DNA of 64,000 nucleotides from positions 124,001 through 188,000 of the forward strand of contig NZ_JASCIS010000008.1 of assembly GCF_029968015.1 (NCBI RefSeq), written 5' to 3'. A program made the translations under genes and the position numbers. Origin of the DNA: Streptomyces luteolus (GTDB taxonomy: Bacteria; Actinomycetota; Actinomycetes; Streptomycetales; Streptomycetaceae). Below the pieces are notes generated by a model that did no database searches, had not been told where the DNA came from, and was given only the letters and a program-made list of their open reading frames with translations. Shown piece after piece: positions 26,201-34,235 of the stretch; within the stretch, counting starts at the first letter, position 1; each line of letters opens with the position of its first letter.

Positions 26201-27319
26201 ATGGGCCGCATGCCTGCTGACGACCCTCACGGTGCCCTGCCGATCCGGCTCAACGTCGATGACAGCGACTCCCCTTCGGACGTCGTCGACGCGCTGTTCC
26301 TCGGCCGCTTCGCGACGGGCGAGCAGCCGTACGCGCACAGCTCGTCGATCGACCGCGTCAAGTCCGGCCTGACCCTGATCCCCCCGGGTGCGGCGGTGCT
26401 GCGCGCCGCGCGCGACGACGACCGCAGCGCGACCCTCGCTGAGGGCGAGGGCTGGACCCTGCTGATCTCCCGCTGGAACCGGGGCGCGGACGTCACCGTC
26501 ACCGCGGTCACCGAGGAGCTCGCCCGCGAGATCGTGAAGCAGTCCACGGACGGCGCCGCCGACGAGCCCGAACCCCAGCCCGAGAACGTGACGATGGGCT
26601 TCTGGTACGTGTCGCCGCGCCGCGGCCCGCACCGCACCACCCGGCAGATCGCCGCAGGCACCTGGGACGAGGTCCGCCCCAACTACACGACACCGGTCGC
26701 CGAGGCCATGGACCGGCTGATGAAGACCACCCCCGAGGACATCGCGGGCCGCCTGCTCCTCCTGCACGGCCCGCCCGGCACCGGCAAGACCTCCGCCCTG
26801 CGCACCCTCGCCCGCTCCTGGCGCGACTGGTGCCAGGTGGACTGCGTACTCGACCCGGAGCGGCTCTTCTCCGACGTCGGCTACCTCATGGACATCGCGA
26901 TCGGCGAGGACGACGCGGCGGGCGGCCGCTGGCGGCTGCTGCTCCTGGAGGACTGCGACGAGCTGATCCGCGGCGAGGCCAAGCACACCGCAGGCCAGGC
27001 CCTCTCCCGGCTGCTCAACCTCACCGACGGACTGCTCGGCCAGGGCCGCAACGTCCTGGTGGGCGTCACCACCAACGAGGACCTGGAGCGGCTGCACCCG
27101 GCCGTGGTCCGCCCGGGGCGCTGCCTGGCCCGGATCGAGGTGGGCGGACTGACCCGCGTCGAGTCCCTCGACTGGCTGGGCGCGGGCTTCCCCGACGCCG
27201 AGGAGGCCGTGGGGCGGGACGGCGCGACGCTCGCCGAACTGTTCGCCCTGCGCCGCGGCACGAGCCCGACGTCCGTGCCGGACCAGCGGGACGCAGCGGA
27301 TGCGGGGTTGTACCTGTAG
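26201..27319 (+). CDS. AAA-type ATPase with an uncharacterised N-terminal domain (DUF5925-like)
   Basis: Protein of 372 residues. The first ~165 residues form a unique domain (LNVDDSDSPSDVVDALFLGRFATGEQPYAHSSSIDRV, MGFWYVSPRRGPHRTTRQIAAGTWDEVRPNYT). The AAA core follows with Walker A GPPGTGKT (190-197), Walker B LLLLEDCDEL (about 246-255), a sensor-1-like GVTTNED and an RPGR arginine-finger-like site. ATG at 26201 is used; ATG at 26210 is equally possible. The core resembles BCS1/CbxX-type AAA domains that remodel a partner protein. The N-domain resembles what I remember as DUF5925. The target is unknown and there is no operon partner. Confidence 0.88.
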   Translation: MGRMPADDPHGALPIRLNVDDSDSPSDVVDALFLGRFATGEQPYAHSSSIDRVKSGLTLIPPGAAVLRAARDDDRSATLAEGEGWTLLISRWNRGADVTVTAVTEELAREIVKQSTDGAADEPEPQPENVTMGFWYVSPRRGPHRTTRQIAAGTWDEVRPNYTTPVAEAMDRLMKTTPEDIAGRLLLLHGPPGTGKTSALRTLARSWRDWCQVDCVLDPERLFSDVGYLMDIAIGEDDAAGGRWRLLLLEDCDELIRGEAKHTAGQALSRLLNLTDGLLGQGRNVLVGVTTNEDLERLHPAVVRPGRCLARIEVGGLTRVESLDWLGAGFPDAEEAVGRDGATLAELFALRRGTSPTSVPDQRDAADAGLYL

Positions 27320-27406
27320 GGGCTCGTCCTCAAGCGCCGGACGGGCCGAAGAATCAGCCCGTCCGGGGCCGAAGAATCAGCCCGTCCGGCGCGTGAGGAC
27401 GAGCCC
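27320..27406. terminator. Nested palindrome between convergent genes
   Basis: Outer arms GGGCTCGTCCTC and GAGGACGAGCCC are perfect complements. Inside, a GGCCGAAGAATCAGCCCGTC segment is directly duplicated, so alternative stems are possible. It starts directly at the ATPase stop and lies 65 bp from the stop of the leftward GntR gene, so it can end both transcripts. Confidence 0.75.
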
Positions 27407-27470
27407 TTGGGCGATCCGGCGGTGACCGAGTCGACGGTGCGGGACGTGGTCCGCGAGCCCTTCCCCGTAC

Positions 27471-27839
27471 CTACTCGTACGCCGCCCGCACCGCATCCCG
27501 TACCGCGTCAAGGGCGGCGCCGTGGCCGAGGCCCAGGCGACGGGCCTCCCTCGCATACGCCTGCGCGGCGGCCGCCGCACGCCGCTCCGCCGCGTCCCCC
27601 GCGGCCGCGATGAACGTGCCGTTGCGGCCGCGGGTCTCGATCACCCCGTCCGCCTCCAACGCGCGATATGCCTTGGCCACCGTGTTGGCGGCGAGGCCGA
27701 GTTCCTCCGCGAGGCCGCGCACCGTCGGGAGTTTGTGGCCCACGGGCAGTGCGCCCGACCTGGCCTGCTCGGAGATCTGGGCGCGCACCTGCTCGTAGGG
27801 CGCACCGGCTTCGTGGTCGACGTGGATCTTGAGGGTCAC
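27471..27839 (-). CDS. GntR family regulator, YtrA type
   Basis: Short regulator of 122 residues. The winged HTH covers residues 8-80 (GAPYEQVRAQISEQARSGALPVGHKLPTVRGLAEELGLAANTVAKAYRALEADGVIETRGRNGTFI), followed by only ~45 residues of helix, as in the YtrA subfamily. GTG at 27839 is used. YtrA-type regulators usually sit in front of ABC-transporter genes; none is here. The nearest neighbour is a divergent GNAT gene 71 bp away, which may be its target. Confidence 0.9.
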   Translation of the reverse strand: MTLKIHVDHEAGAPYEQVRAQISEQARSGALPVGHKLPTVRGLAEELGLAANTVAKAYRALEADGVIETRGRNGTFIAAAGDAAERRAAAAAQAYAREARRLGLGHGAALDAVRDAVRAAYE

Positions 27840-27910
27840 GGTTCGATTCTGGCGTACGGACCGGAAATTCGAAGGCGCGGGCAGCGGTTCGCGTCGTACG
27901 GTCCGTCACC

Positions 27911-28837
27911 ATGACTGTGCTCGTCAGAGAATTCCGCCCCGAGGACGCCGAGGCGACCGCCGAAGTGCTGCGCGCGGCCATCCCGTTCCTGGTGACCACG
28001 CCCCAGGAGATCGTATGGTCGGTGGCGCACGCCAACCCGGCGAGCGCCTATCGGCTGCTCGTCGCCGAGATCGACGGCCGGGTGGTGGGCCGCGCCCAGG
28101 TCGGTCTCGCGTACGAGAGCGGCACGCCGGGGCAGGCGTACGCGAACGTGTACGTCCACCCGGAGCACCTCGGGCAGGGCGCGGGCTCCTTGCTCGTGCG
28201 CACCGCCGAGGAGCATCTGGCGTTCGCGGGCGCGAGCTCCGTCTACTCCTGGGTGCTCGACGAGCCGGGGAACCGGGCCTTCGCGCAGCGGCGCGGCTAC
28301 CTGGCGCGCCGCTCCGCGCGCTTCCTGCGGCTCGGCCTGGCCGAGGACACGCTCCCGCCGCTGCCCGAGGTCCCGGCCGGGGTGGAGCTGCGTACGGCGG
28401 CGGACTTCGCGGCCGATCCGCGGCCGCTGTTCGCCCTCGACGCGGAGACGACGGCGGACGAGCCGAGCGACGTCGGGGCCGAACTGGACGACTACGAGGG
28501 CTGGTTGACCAGCACCTGGGGGCACCCGGGCCTGGACCGCGACCTCACCGTGGTGGCCGTGGTGGACGGGGTGCCCGCGGCGTTCACCGCGGCCCGCACG
28601 GACCGGGTCAGCCGGTACACCTCGGGGATGACGGGCGTGACGCGCGCCCACCGGGGCAAGGGGCTGGCCAAGCTGGTCAAGGCGCACTCGCTGCACCGGG
28701 CGCGGGCCGCGGGCCTCACCGAGGCGTTCACCGGCAACGACGCGGGGAACCAGCCGATGCTGGCGGTCAACAAGTGGTTCGGTTACGAGATCTGTGCGAC
28801 GGAGGTACGGCATGTCCGAGAACTCGGCATCGGCTGA
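27911..28837 (+). CDS. GNAT family N-acetyltransferase, tandem GNAT domains
   Basis: 308 residues with two GNAT modules. The first (about 1-150) shows YVHPEHLGQGAGSLLVRTAEEHL as its acetyl-CoA loop (QGAGS), and the second (about 155-305) shows RAHRGKGLAKLVKAHSLHRARAAG. Typically one half of such double-GNAT proteins keeps activity. ATG at 27911 is the first codon after the intergenic space. The stop overlaps the DUF402 gene by 26 bp, suggesting translational coupling. The acceptor amine is unknown. Confidence 0.92.
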   Translation: MTVLVREFRPEDAEATAEVLRAAIPFLVTTPQEIVWSVAHANPASAYRLLVAEIDGRVVGRAQVGLAYESGTPGQAYANVYVHPEHLGQGAGSLLVRTAEEHLAFAGASSVYSWVLDEPGNRAFAQRRGYLARRSARFLRLGLAEDTLPPLPEVPAGVELRTAADFAADPRPLFALDAETTADEPSDVGAELDDYEGWLTSTWGHPGLDRDLTVVAVVDGVPAAFTAARTDRVSRYTSGMTGVTRAHRGKGLAKLVKAHSLHRARAAGLTEAFTGNDAGNQPMLAVNKWFGYEICATEVRHVRELGIG

Positions 28838-29315
28838 GGCGGTCGTGGACGTGGTCCTGCGCAAGGCCGGGCGCACGAAGATCAGCTATCCGGCGGCGCT
28901 GCTCAGCGACGACGGCACCCATCTCGTGGTGCGGGCGGCCTGGGCGGGCGCGGGCGTGCGGGACTTCGGCTTCGTACGCTTCGAGCCGGGCGACATGTTC
29001 ACCGAGCACTACTGGCGGGACCGGTGGTACGCGGTGAAGGAGGTCCGGTCGGGCAGCGGGGAGTTGAAGGGCTGGTACTGCGACGTGACCCGGCCGGCCG
29101 AGGTCGGCGCGGCCGGGGTCGTCGTGGAGGACCTGGACCTCGACCTGTGGGTGTCCGCCGACCGCACGTCGGTGCTGCGCCTGGACGAGGACGAGTTCGC
29201 GGAGAGCGGCCTCGCGGAGCGGGACCCTGCGGCCGCACGGCAGGCCGTGGCCGCCCTCGACCAGCTCGAACTCCGCGCTCCGGGCGAGGGCTTGGGCCCG
29301 CTCCTCACCGGCTGA
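28812..29315 (+). CDS. DUF402 (FomD-like) protein
   Basis: 167 residues. The DUF402 core is recognisable: FVRFEPGDMFTEHYWRDRWYAVKEVRSGSGELKGWYCDVTRPAEV then VVEDLDLDLWVSADRTSVLRLDEDEF, where Asp residues would bind divalent metal. Relatives include FomD and SaNtdp/YgaC-type nucleoside di/triphosphatases. The start at 28812 is fixed by GGAGGTACGGC inside the GNAT gene, so the two genes are coupled. Likely a cytoplasmic phosphohydrolase; the substrate is not predictable. Confidence 0.88.
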   Translation: MSENSASAEAVVDVVLRKAGRTKISYPAALLSDDGTHLVVRAAWAGAGVRDFGFVRFEPGDMFTEHYWRDRWYAVKEVRSGSGELKGWYCDVTRPAEVGAAGVVVEDLDLDLWVSADRTSVLRLDEDEFAESGLAERDPAAARQAVAALDQLELRAPGEGLGPLLTG

Positions 29316-29337
29316 GCCGCGCCCCGGGCCGTCCGTC

Positions 29338-30480
29338 TCACACCTGTCCCGGGGCATCGCCCGCACCCCCGCTCACCGGCAGCGGAACCGCCCGCCCGGA
29401 CTTCGGGTCGTACGCGATCGGGTCGTCGTCCTCGTGCCAGTGGAGGACGAAGCGCTCACCCGCGCGGTACGCGTCCAGGCCCGCTCTGCAGTACGCGACC
29501 ATGTCGTCCGGCAGCGCGTCCAGCGCGTACCAGCCGAGCTCGGAGCACTTGTCCGGCTCGCAGTTGACGGGGGTGCCGCCCGCGCCGTGGTCCGCCTCGA
29601 AGAACCAGCCGATGCGGGGTGCGGTGCCGGGGCCGCGGTGCTGCATCACGAGGGCGACCCGCAGGTCGTCCGGGGCCAGGCGCAGGCCGACCTCCTCCTC
29701 GGCCTCGCGGATCACCGCCTCCCGTACGTCCTCGCCGTCCTCGGTGTGGCCGGAGGGTGCGTGCAGCAGGCCGTCCGCGTAACCGGTGTTCGCGCGGCGG
29801 GCGAGCAGTACCTCGCCGCCCCTGCGGACGATCAGGTGGACGTCGACCACCTCTCGGTGGCGGCGCGGGCCGTCCACGACCGCCACCAGTGCGTACCGCT
29901 CGTCGGTGACCGGGCCGCCCCACAGCCGGGCGTCGGACGACAGCGACTCGGTGTGCACCCGGCCGGCGAGCGGGGCGAGGGCGCGGGTGAGCCGGGCGGC
30001 GGGGAGGCCGACGGGGCTGCGCTCGCCCCGCACGCCCTCGACCAGGACGAGCCGCCCGCCGGGCCGGAGCAGGGAGCACCAGTGGCGCAGGGCGGCCTCC
30101 GGGTCGGGCAGCGCCCCCAGCACGTGCCGGACCAGGACGGCGTCGAAGCGGCGGCCGCCGACCGGGGGTCTGCTCGCCTCGCCCACGAGCACCTCGGCGC
30201 CGGTCCCGGCGAGCCGCGCGCGGGCCCGCTCGGACATCCTCGGCTCGCTGTCGACGGCGGTGACCCGGTGTCCCCGCTCGGCGGCGAGCAGTGCCAGGCC
30301 GCCGGTGCCGCAGCCGAGGCCGAGGACGTCCGCCGGGGCGGGCGGGAGCCACTGCGCGAGCCGTTCCGCCCAGGCGGTCTCGGTGTGGTCGCGGGGGACG
30401 GTGCGGTCCGTGCGGTCGGTGCGGTCGGTGCGGTCGGTCCGGTCCGTGCGGTCGGTGCGGTCGGTGCGGTCGATCGTCAT
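29338..30480 (-). CDS. Methyltransferase-NUDIX hydrolase fusion with DRT repeat N-terminus
   Basis: 380 residues. After the start MTI come eight in-frame Asp-Arg-Thr triplets, then a class I SAM methyltransferase (about residues 35-215) with motif I VLGLGCGTGGLALL, acidic AVDSEPRM and LRPGGRLVLVEG. A NUDIX domain (about 235-360) follows with the complete box GHTEDGEDVREAVIREAEEEVGL (G-x5-E-x7-REAEEEVGL). The two activities could act on one nucleotide-linked metabolite, but this is not known. Start at 30480 is favoured over in-frame codons further upstream because the repeats begin directly after it. Convergent with the DUF402 gene. Confidence 0.9.
   Translation of the reverse strand: MTIDRTDRTDRTDRTDRTDRTDRTDRTVPRDHTETAWAERLAQWLPPAPADVLGLGCGTGGLALLAAERGHRVTAVDSEPRMSERARARLAGTGAEVLVGEASRPPVGGRRFDAVLVRHVLGALPDPEAALRHWCSLLRPGGRLVLVEGVRGERSPVGLPAARLTRALAPLAGRVHTESLSSDARLWGGPVTDERYALVAVVDGPRRHREVVDVHLIVRRGGEVLLARRANTGYADGLLHAPSGHTEDGEDVREAVIREAEEEVGLRLAPDDLRVALVMQHRGPGTAPRIGWFFEADHGAGGTPVNCEPDKCSELGWYALDALPDDMVAYCRAGLDAYRAGERFVLHWHEDDDPIAYDPKSGRAVPLPVSGGAGDAPGQV
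30400..30471 (-). repeat. Eight 9-bp tandem repeats coding (Asp-Arg-Thr)8
   Basis: Eight GACCGCACC-type units with few changes; units 1-4 and 5-8 form a 36-bp higher-order duplication differing by one base. It lies at codons 4-27 of the methyltransferase-NUDIX gene. Confidence 0.9.
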
Positions 30481-30719
30481 GACGCCGATGGTCGCAGTCG
30501 GCACTGACAGCGAGGAGTCGTCCCGTCACAGGAGTGCACAGGGGGCGCACGGGGCGCAGGAACAGTCCCGTAGAACGGGGTCCACACCTCTGCGCGCGGG
30601 TCCGCGCACCAGAGGGAGTGACGCACGCCACAGACAGAGGTGCGGCGATGGGTGACGCTCCTCTTCCGGGTCTGCCTCCGGAACGCGGAACCAGGCCTGC
30701 TCCACCCTAGGAGGCCGTC

Positions 30720-30854
30720 ATGCGTCGCCAGACCCTGCACAAGCCCCTGACCAGGCCCGCCAAGCGCCGCGCCGAGGAGCGCCGCGAGGAGGCCGCCCGG
30801 CCACGCCCCGAGATCCGCGAGGACGTTCGCAGAACGTGGTGGCCGGAAAGCTGA
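30720..30854 (+). CDS. Short basic protein (44 aa)
   Basis: ATG at 30720 is preceded by a perfect AGGAGG 6 nt upstream. The 44 codons give MRRQTLHKPLTRPAKRRAEE followed by RREEAARPRPEIREDVRRTWWPES, then TGA. The product is very basic at its start and mixed-charge later, with a helical RRAEERREEAAR stretch. Codon third positions are GC-rich except near the end. It is divergent from the methyltransferase-NUDIX gene and is followed by a strong bidirectional hairpin (30873). No family is known to me; the charge suggests ribosome or nucleic-acid binding. Confidence 0.6.
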   Translation: MRRQTLHKPLTRPAKRRAEERREEAARPRPEIREDVRRTWWPES

Positions 30855-30872
30855 GCATCCTGCCGGACAGGC

Positions 30873-30924
30873 CTCCTGAAGCGCCGGAGGGGCTCATTTT
30901 TGAGCCCCTCCGGCGCTTGAGGAG
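30873..30924. terminator. Bidirectional hairpin, CTCC(T)GAAGCGCCGGAGGGGCTC type
   Basis: Two ~23-nt arms with one mismatch flank a TTTT-containing loop between the short ORF (stop 30854) and the leftward tctA (stop 30966). It shares its stem with the 4108, 36758 and 46.7-kb elements. Confidence 0.75.
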
Positions 30925-30965
30925 CCGGGGTCCGGGGGCGGAGCCCGGTAAGCCGTCGGGGGGTG

Positions 30966-32489
30966 TCATGCGTCCACGGTGCGGTCCGAACGGTCCGAAC
31001 GGTCCGAACTGCTCTTCCTGATCAGCTTCTTGAGCAGCGGCCAGGCCAGCAGGATCACGACCACGGCGTAGACCGTCACCGAGAACGGCGTGTTGACGAG
31101 CCCGGTGACGCTGCCGTCGCTGATCTGCAGGGCGCGGCGCAGCTGCTGCTCCGCGGCCGGGCCGAGGATGACGCCGATGACGGCGGGCAGCACGGGCAGT
31201 CCGTAGCGCCGCATGCCGAAGCCGATCAGGCCGATGACGAGCAGGATCACCAGGTCGAGCGACTCGCCGCCGACCGCGTACGCGCCGACCGCCGCGAAGA
31301 ACAGGATGCCCGCGTAGAGGTAGGGGCGCGGGATCCGCAGGAGCTTCGCCCAGAGCGGGGCCAGCGGCAGGTTCAGGGCGAGCAGCAGCACCATGCCGAC
31401 GAACAGCGAGGCGATCAGGCCCCACACCAGCTCCGGCTCGCGCTCGAAGAGGAGCGGGCCCGGCTGGATGCCGTACTGCTGGAACGCGGCGAGCATCACG
31501 GCCGCGACCGCGGTGGTCGGGAGGCCGAGGGTGAGCATGGAGACCAGCGTTCCGGCGGCGGAGGCGGAGGCCGCGGACTCGGGGCCCGCGACACCTTCGA
31601 TGGCGCCCTTGCCGAACTCGTCCTTGTGCTTGGAGAGCCGCTTCTCGGTGACGTACGAGAGGAACGTGGGGATCTCCGCGCCGCCTGCCGGGATCGCGCC
31701 GAACGGGAAGCCGATGGCGGGGCCGCGCAGCCAGGACTTCCAGGACCGCTTGACGTCCGCCCTGCCGAGCCAGGGGCGGCCGACCGGAATCGCCTCGGCA
31801 CTGCCCCGCCGCAGATGGGCGGCCACCCACAGCGCCTCGCCGATCGCGAACAGACCCACTGCGACGATCACCACGTCGACGCCGTCGGCGAGTTGGAGCG
31901 AGCCGAACGTGAGGCGCTGCTGTCCGGTCATCTGGTCGAGGCCGATCAGGCCGATGGTGAGGCCGATGAGCAGGGAGGCCAGGCCGCGGATGCGGGAGGA
32001 GCCGAGGACGCTGGTCACCGCGATGAACGCGAGGACCATGATGGCGAAGTAGTCGGGTGCGCCGATGTCGACGGCGAGTTCGGCGATCTTCGGGGCGAGC
32101 GCGACGAGCAGGATCGTGCCGACCATGCCGCCCGCGAAGTGGCCGATGGCGGCGGCCGCGAGCGCCTGCGCGCCGCGCCCGGACTTGGCCATCGGGTTGC
32201 CCTCCATGGCCGCGACGACGGCGGCGCTCTCACCGGGGGTGTTGAGCAGGATGGAGGTCGTGGAGCCGCCGAACATCGCGCCGTAGTAGATCCCGGCGAA
32301 CATGATGAACGCGCCGGTCGGGTCAAGTCCGTACGTCACCGGGAGCAGCAGGGCGACGGCCATGGCCGGGCCGATGCCGGGCAGCACGCCGATGGCGGTG
32401 CCGAGGAGCACACCTATGGCGGCCCACAGCAGGTTGAGCGGGGACAGCGCCGTACCGAAGCCGTCCATCAGGGAGTTGAGGGCGTTCAT
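30966..32489 (-). CDS. tctA: Tripartite tricarboxylate transporter, large membrane subunit
   Basis: Twelve-or-so-helix permease of 507 residues (TctA/DUF112). The family signature is present: [72 protein letters not shown] and the second-half copy [26 protein letters not shown]. It forms the proton- or sodium-driven channel of the tripartite tricarboxylate (or related dicarboxylate/aromatic acid) uptake system. Last gene of tctCBA with 1 bp to tctB, and followed by the 30873 hairpin. Confidence 0.96.
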   Translation of the reverse strand: MNALNSLMDGFGTALSPLNLLWAAIGVLLGTAIGVLPGIGPAMAVALLLPVTYGLDPTGAFIMFAGIYYGAMFGGSTTSILLNTPGESAAVVAAMEGNPMAKSGRGAQALAAAAIGHFAGGMVGTILLVALAPKIAELAVDIGAPDYFAIMVLAFIAVTSVLGSSRIRGLASLLIGLTIGLIGLDQMTGQQRLTFGSLQLADGVDVVIVAVGLFAIGEALWVAAHLRRGSAEAIPVGRPWLGRADVKRSWKSWLRGPAIGFPFGAIPAGGAEIPTFLSYVTEKRLSKHKDEFGKGAIEGVAGPESAASASAAGTLVSMLTLGLPTTAVAAVMLAAFQQYGIQPGPLLFEREPELVWGLIASLFVGMVLLLALNLPLAPLWAKLLRIPRPYLYAGILFFAAVGAYAVGGESLDLVILLVIGLIGFGMRRYGLPVLPAVIGVILGPAAEQQLRRALQISDGSVTGLVNTPFSVTVYAVVVILLAWPLLKKLIRKSSSDRSDRSDRTVDA

Positions 32490-32490
32490 G

Positions 32491-33057
32491 TCACAGCACT
32501 CCCATCAGCGGACCGCCGGGCAGCGGCACCCCGAGCAGGTTGTTGAAGACGACGTAGGTCAGCAGTGAGAGCGCCGCGGCGATCAGCGGGTCGCGGTCGT
32601 AGCGGCGGCTGCCGAGCGTGAAGGCCGCGCCCCAGAAGAGCAGCGCCCCGGCGACCGGGAAGCCCAGCGGGTCGATCAGGACGGCGGTCGCCAGGAAGAC
32701 CCCGGCGAGCAGCAGGACCGTGCGCCAGTCGGCCGGTTCGGACAGGTCGACGTCCTCGCCGCTCTCGGCCTCGCCGCGGCCGCCGCGCAGCACGTCGACG
32801 GCGAGCAGTACGGCGATCAGGAGCAGCCCGGCGCCGACCGCGATCGGCACGGTCTTCGGGCCGATGGGGCCGCGCTGCGCGATGTCGACGTCCATGGTGA
32901 GGGCGTCGGTGAGGACGAGCAGGCCGAGCACCAGCAGCAGGACGGACACGCCGAGTTCGGAGTGTTCCTTGAGCCAGGACCGGCGCGGCTCGGGCTGTGC
33001 CCCAGGGGACTCAGGGGGTTCAGGGGATTCAGGGGACTCAGGGGTCGCGGTCGTCAC
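32491..33057 (-). CDS. tctB: Tripartite tricarboxylate transporter, small membrane subunit
   Basis: 188 residues with four transmembrane helices ([100 protein letters not shown]), as in TctB. GTG at 33057 overlaps the tctC stop (GTGA), giving coupled translation. The cytoplasmic N-terminus is a Pro/Glu/Ser low-complexity run ([13 protein letters not shown]) coded by CAGGGGA(C/T)T-like repeats. It serves with TctA as the membrane part of the uptake system. Confidence 0.95.
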   Translation of the reverse strand: MTTATPESPESPEPPESPGAQPEPRRSWLKEHSELGVSVLLLVLGLLVLTDALTMDVDIAQRGPIGPKTVPIAVGAGLLLIAVLLAVDVLRGGRGEAESGEDVDLSEPADWRTVLLLAGVFLATAVLIDPLGFPVAGALLFWGAAFTLGSRRYDRDPLIAAALSLLTYVVFNNLLGVPLPGGPLMGVL

Positions 33058-34049
33058 AGGCCTAGCTCCTTCAGTACGGACACGACACGCTTGTCCTGGG
33101 CGTCGAGGAAGTCGCCGAACTCGTCGCCGGTGGCGAAGGCGTCCTCCCAGCCGTTCCTCTTCATGGACTTCTGCCACTGCTCGGACTTGTGCAGGTTCTC
33201 CACGAGGCCGGTGAGCTTCTCCCGTTCGGCCTCGCTCAGGCCCGGCGGGGCGACGATGCCGCGCCAGTTGGTGAAGTTCACGTCGTAGCCGGACTCCTTG
33301 AGGGTCGGCCCGTCCAGGCCCTTGACCCGCTTCGGCCCGGTCACCGCGAGCAGCCGCAGCTCCCCGGACCTGATCTGGTCCAGGTACTCGCCGACGCCCG
33401 ACACCCCGAAGGCGACCTTGTTGCCGAGGATGGAGGCGAGGAGTTCACCGCCGCCGTCGAACGGTACGTAGTTGACGTTCTTCGGCTCGATCCCGGCGGC
33501 CCGCGCCATCAGCATGGGCGCGATGTGGTCGGGCCCACCGGGCGAGGAACCGCCGCCCACGGGCATCTTGCCCGGATTCTTCTTCCAGGCGTCGACCAGG
33601 TCCTCGATGGTCTTGTACGGGGAGTCCTTGGCGACCACCACGACGTCCTGCTCCTCGGTGAGGCGGGCGATCGGGGTGGTGTCGGCGAGGGTCTTGGGCG
33701 AGTCGTTGGAGCGTACGGCGCCCACCACGCCCAGGCCCATGGACATGGCGAGCTTGCCGTTGCCGTGCTCGCCGACGAGCCGGGTCAGACCCACGGTGCC
33801 GCCCGCGCCGGGCAGGTTGAACACCTCGATGTTGTGGGTGAGGCCGGCGTCCTCGGCGTCCTTGGCGGCGGTGCGGGCCGTGATGTCGTAGCCGCCGCCC
33901 GGGGTGTTGGGAACCATGAAGCGCAGGCCCGGGATCTGCGTGCCGGTGTCGGCGCCGCTGCCCGAGGTGAGCAGCGGCGGCCCGGCGAGCACGAGCAGCG
34001 CGGCCCCGAGCAGGGCGAGGGGAGTGCGCAGGCGCACGTGTGCCACCAC
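33054..34049 (-). CDS. tctC: Tripartite tricarboxylate transporter, solute-binding protein
   Basis: Extracytoplasmic binding protein of 331 residues (Bug/TctC family) for citrate-like or other carboxylates. Signal sequence RTPLALLGAALLVLAGPPLLTSG has no clear lipobox. The family motif IPGLRFMVPNTPGGGYDITAR and EVFNLPGAGGTVGLTRL mark the ligand loops. GTG at 34049 is used; a GTG at 34037 is possible. First gene of tctCBA. Four 13-bp-spaced direct repeats lie immediately upstream and a divergent CitB-like response regulator follows, the usual arrangement for inducible carboxylate uptake. Confidence 0.95.
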   Translation of the reverse strand: MVAHVRLRTPLALLGAALLVLAGPPLLTSGSGADTGTQIPGLRFMVPNTPGGGYDITARTAAKDAEDAGLTHNIEVFNLPGAGGTVGLTRLVGEHGNGKLAMSMGLGVVGAVRSNDSPKTLADTTPIARLTEEQDVVVVAKDSPYKTIEDLVDAWKKNPGKMPVGGGSSPGGPDHIAPMLMARAAGIEPKNVNYVPFDGGGELLASILGNKVAFGVSGVGEYLDQIRSGELRLLAVTGPKRVKGLDGPTLKESGYDVNFTNWRGIVAPPGLSEAEREKLTGLVENLHKSEQWQKSMKRNGWEDAFATGDEFGDFLDAQDKRVVSVLKELGL

Positions 34050-34062
34050 CTGTCGGTACGTA

Positions 34063-34110
34063 GACGGAATTTGTGGACGGAACTCGTTGACGGAACTCGT
34101 TGACGGAATT
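34063..34110. promoter_or_regulatory. Four direct repeats (GACGGAAyT, 13-bp period) before tctC
   Basis: GACGGAATT at 34063, GACGGAACT at 34076, GACGGAACT at 34089 and GACGGAATT at 34102 are exactly 13 bp apart with CGTT/TGTG linkers. They begin 14 bp from the tctC start, between it and the divergent response regulator. This pattern is typical of a regulator that binds cooperatively, here probably the CitB-like protein. Confidence 0.7.
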
Positions 34111-34235
34111 CACAGATAAAGGTCCCGTGAAGGCTTGTGAAGTGGCCCACATGTTGCCCGTGCGTGAACAAGCTGTCTCCCTTCCGCAAGCAACGGACGT
34201 TGTGGTCGTTGTGGTCACGCGCTTAGCCTGCGGCG

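Noticed and set aside
25549..26211. 220-codon leftward ORF as a full gene
   Set aside because: Its first half is Arg/Gly-rich low complexity without bias, while a second frame looks coding there; only the TM part seems real, so a frameshifted remnant was reported instead.
34063..34110. CRISPR or plasmid iteron origin
   Set aside because: Only four 9-bp repeats next to a transporter operon and a response regulator; no Rep gene. An operator array is simpler.
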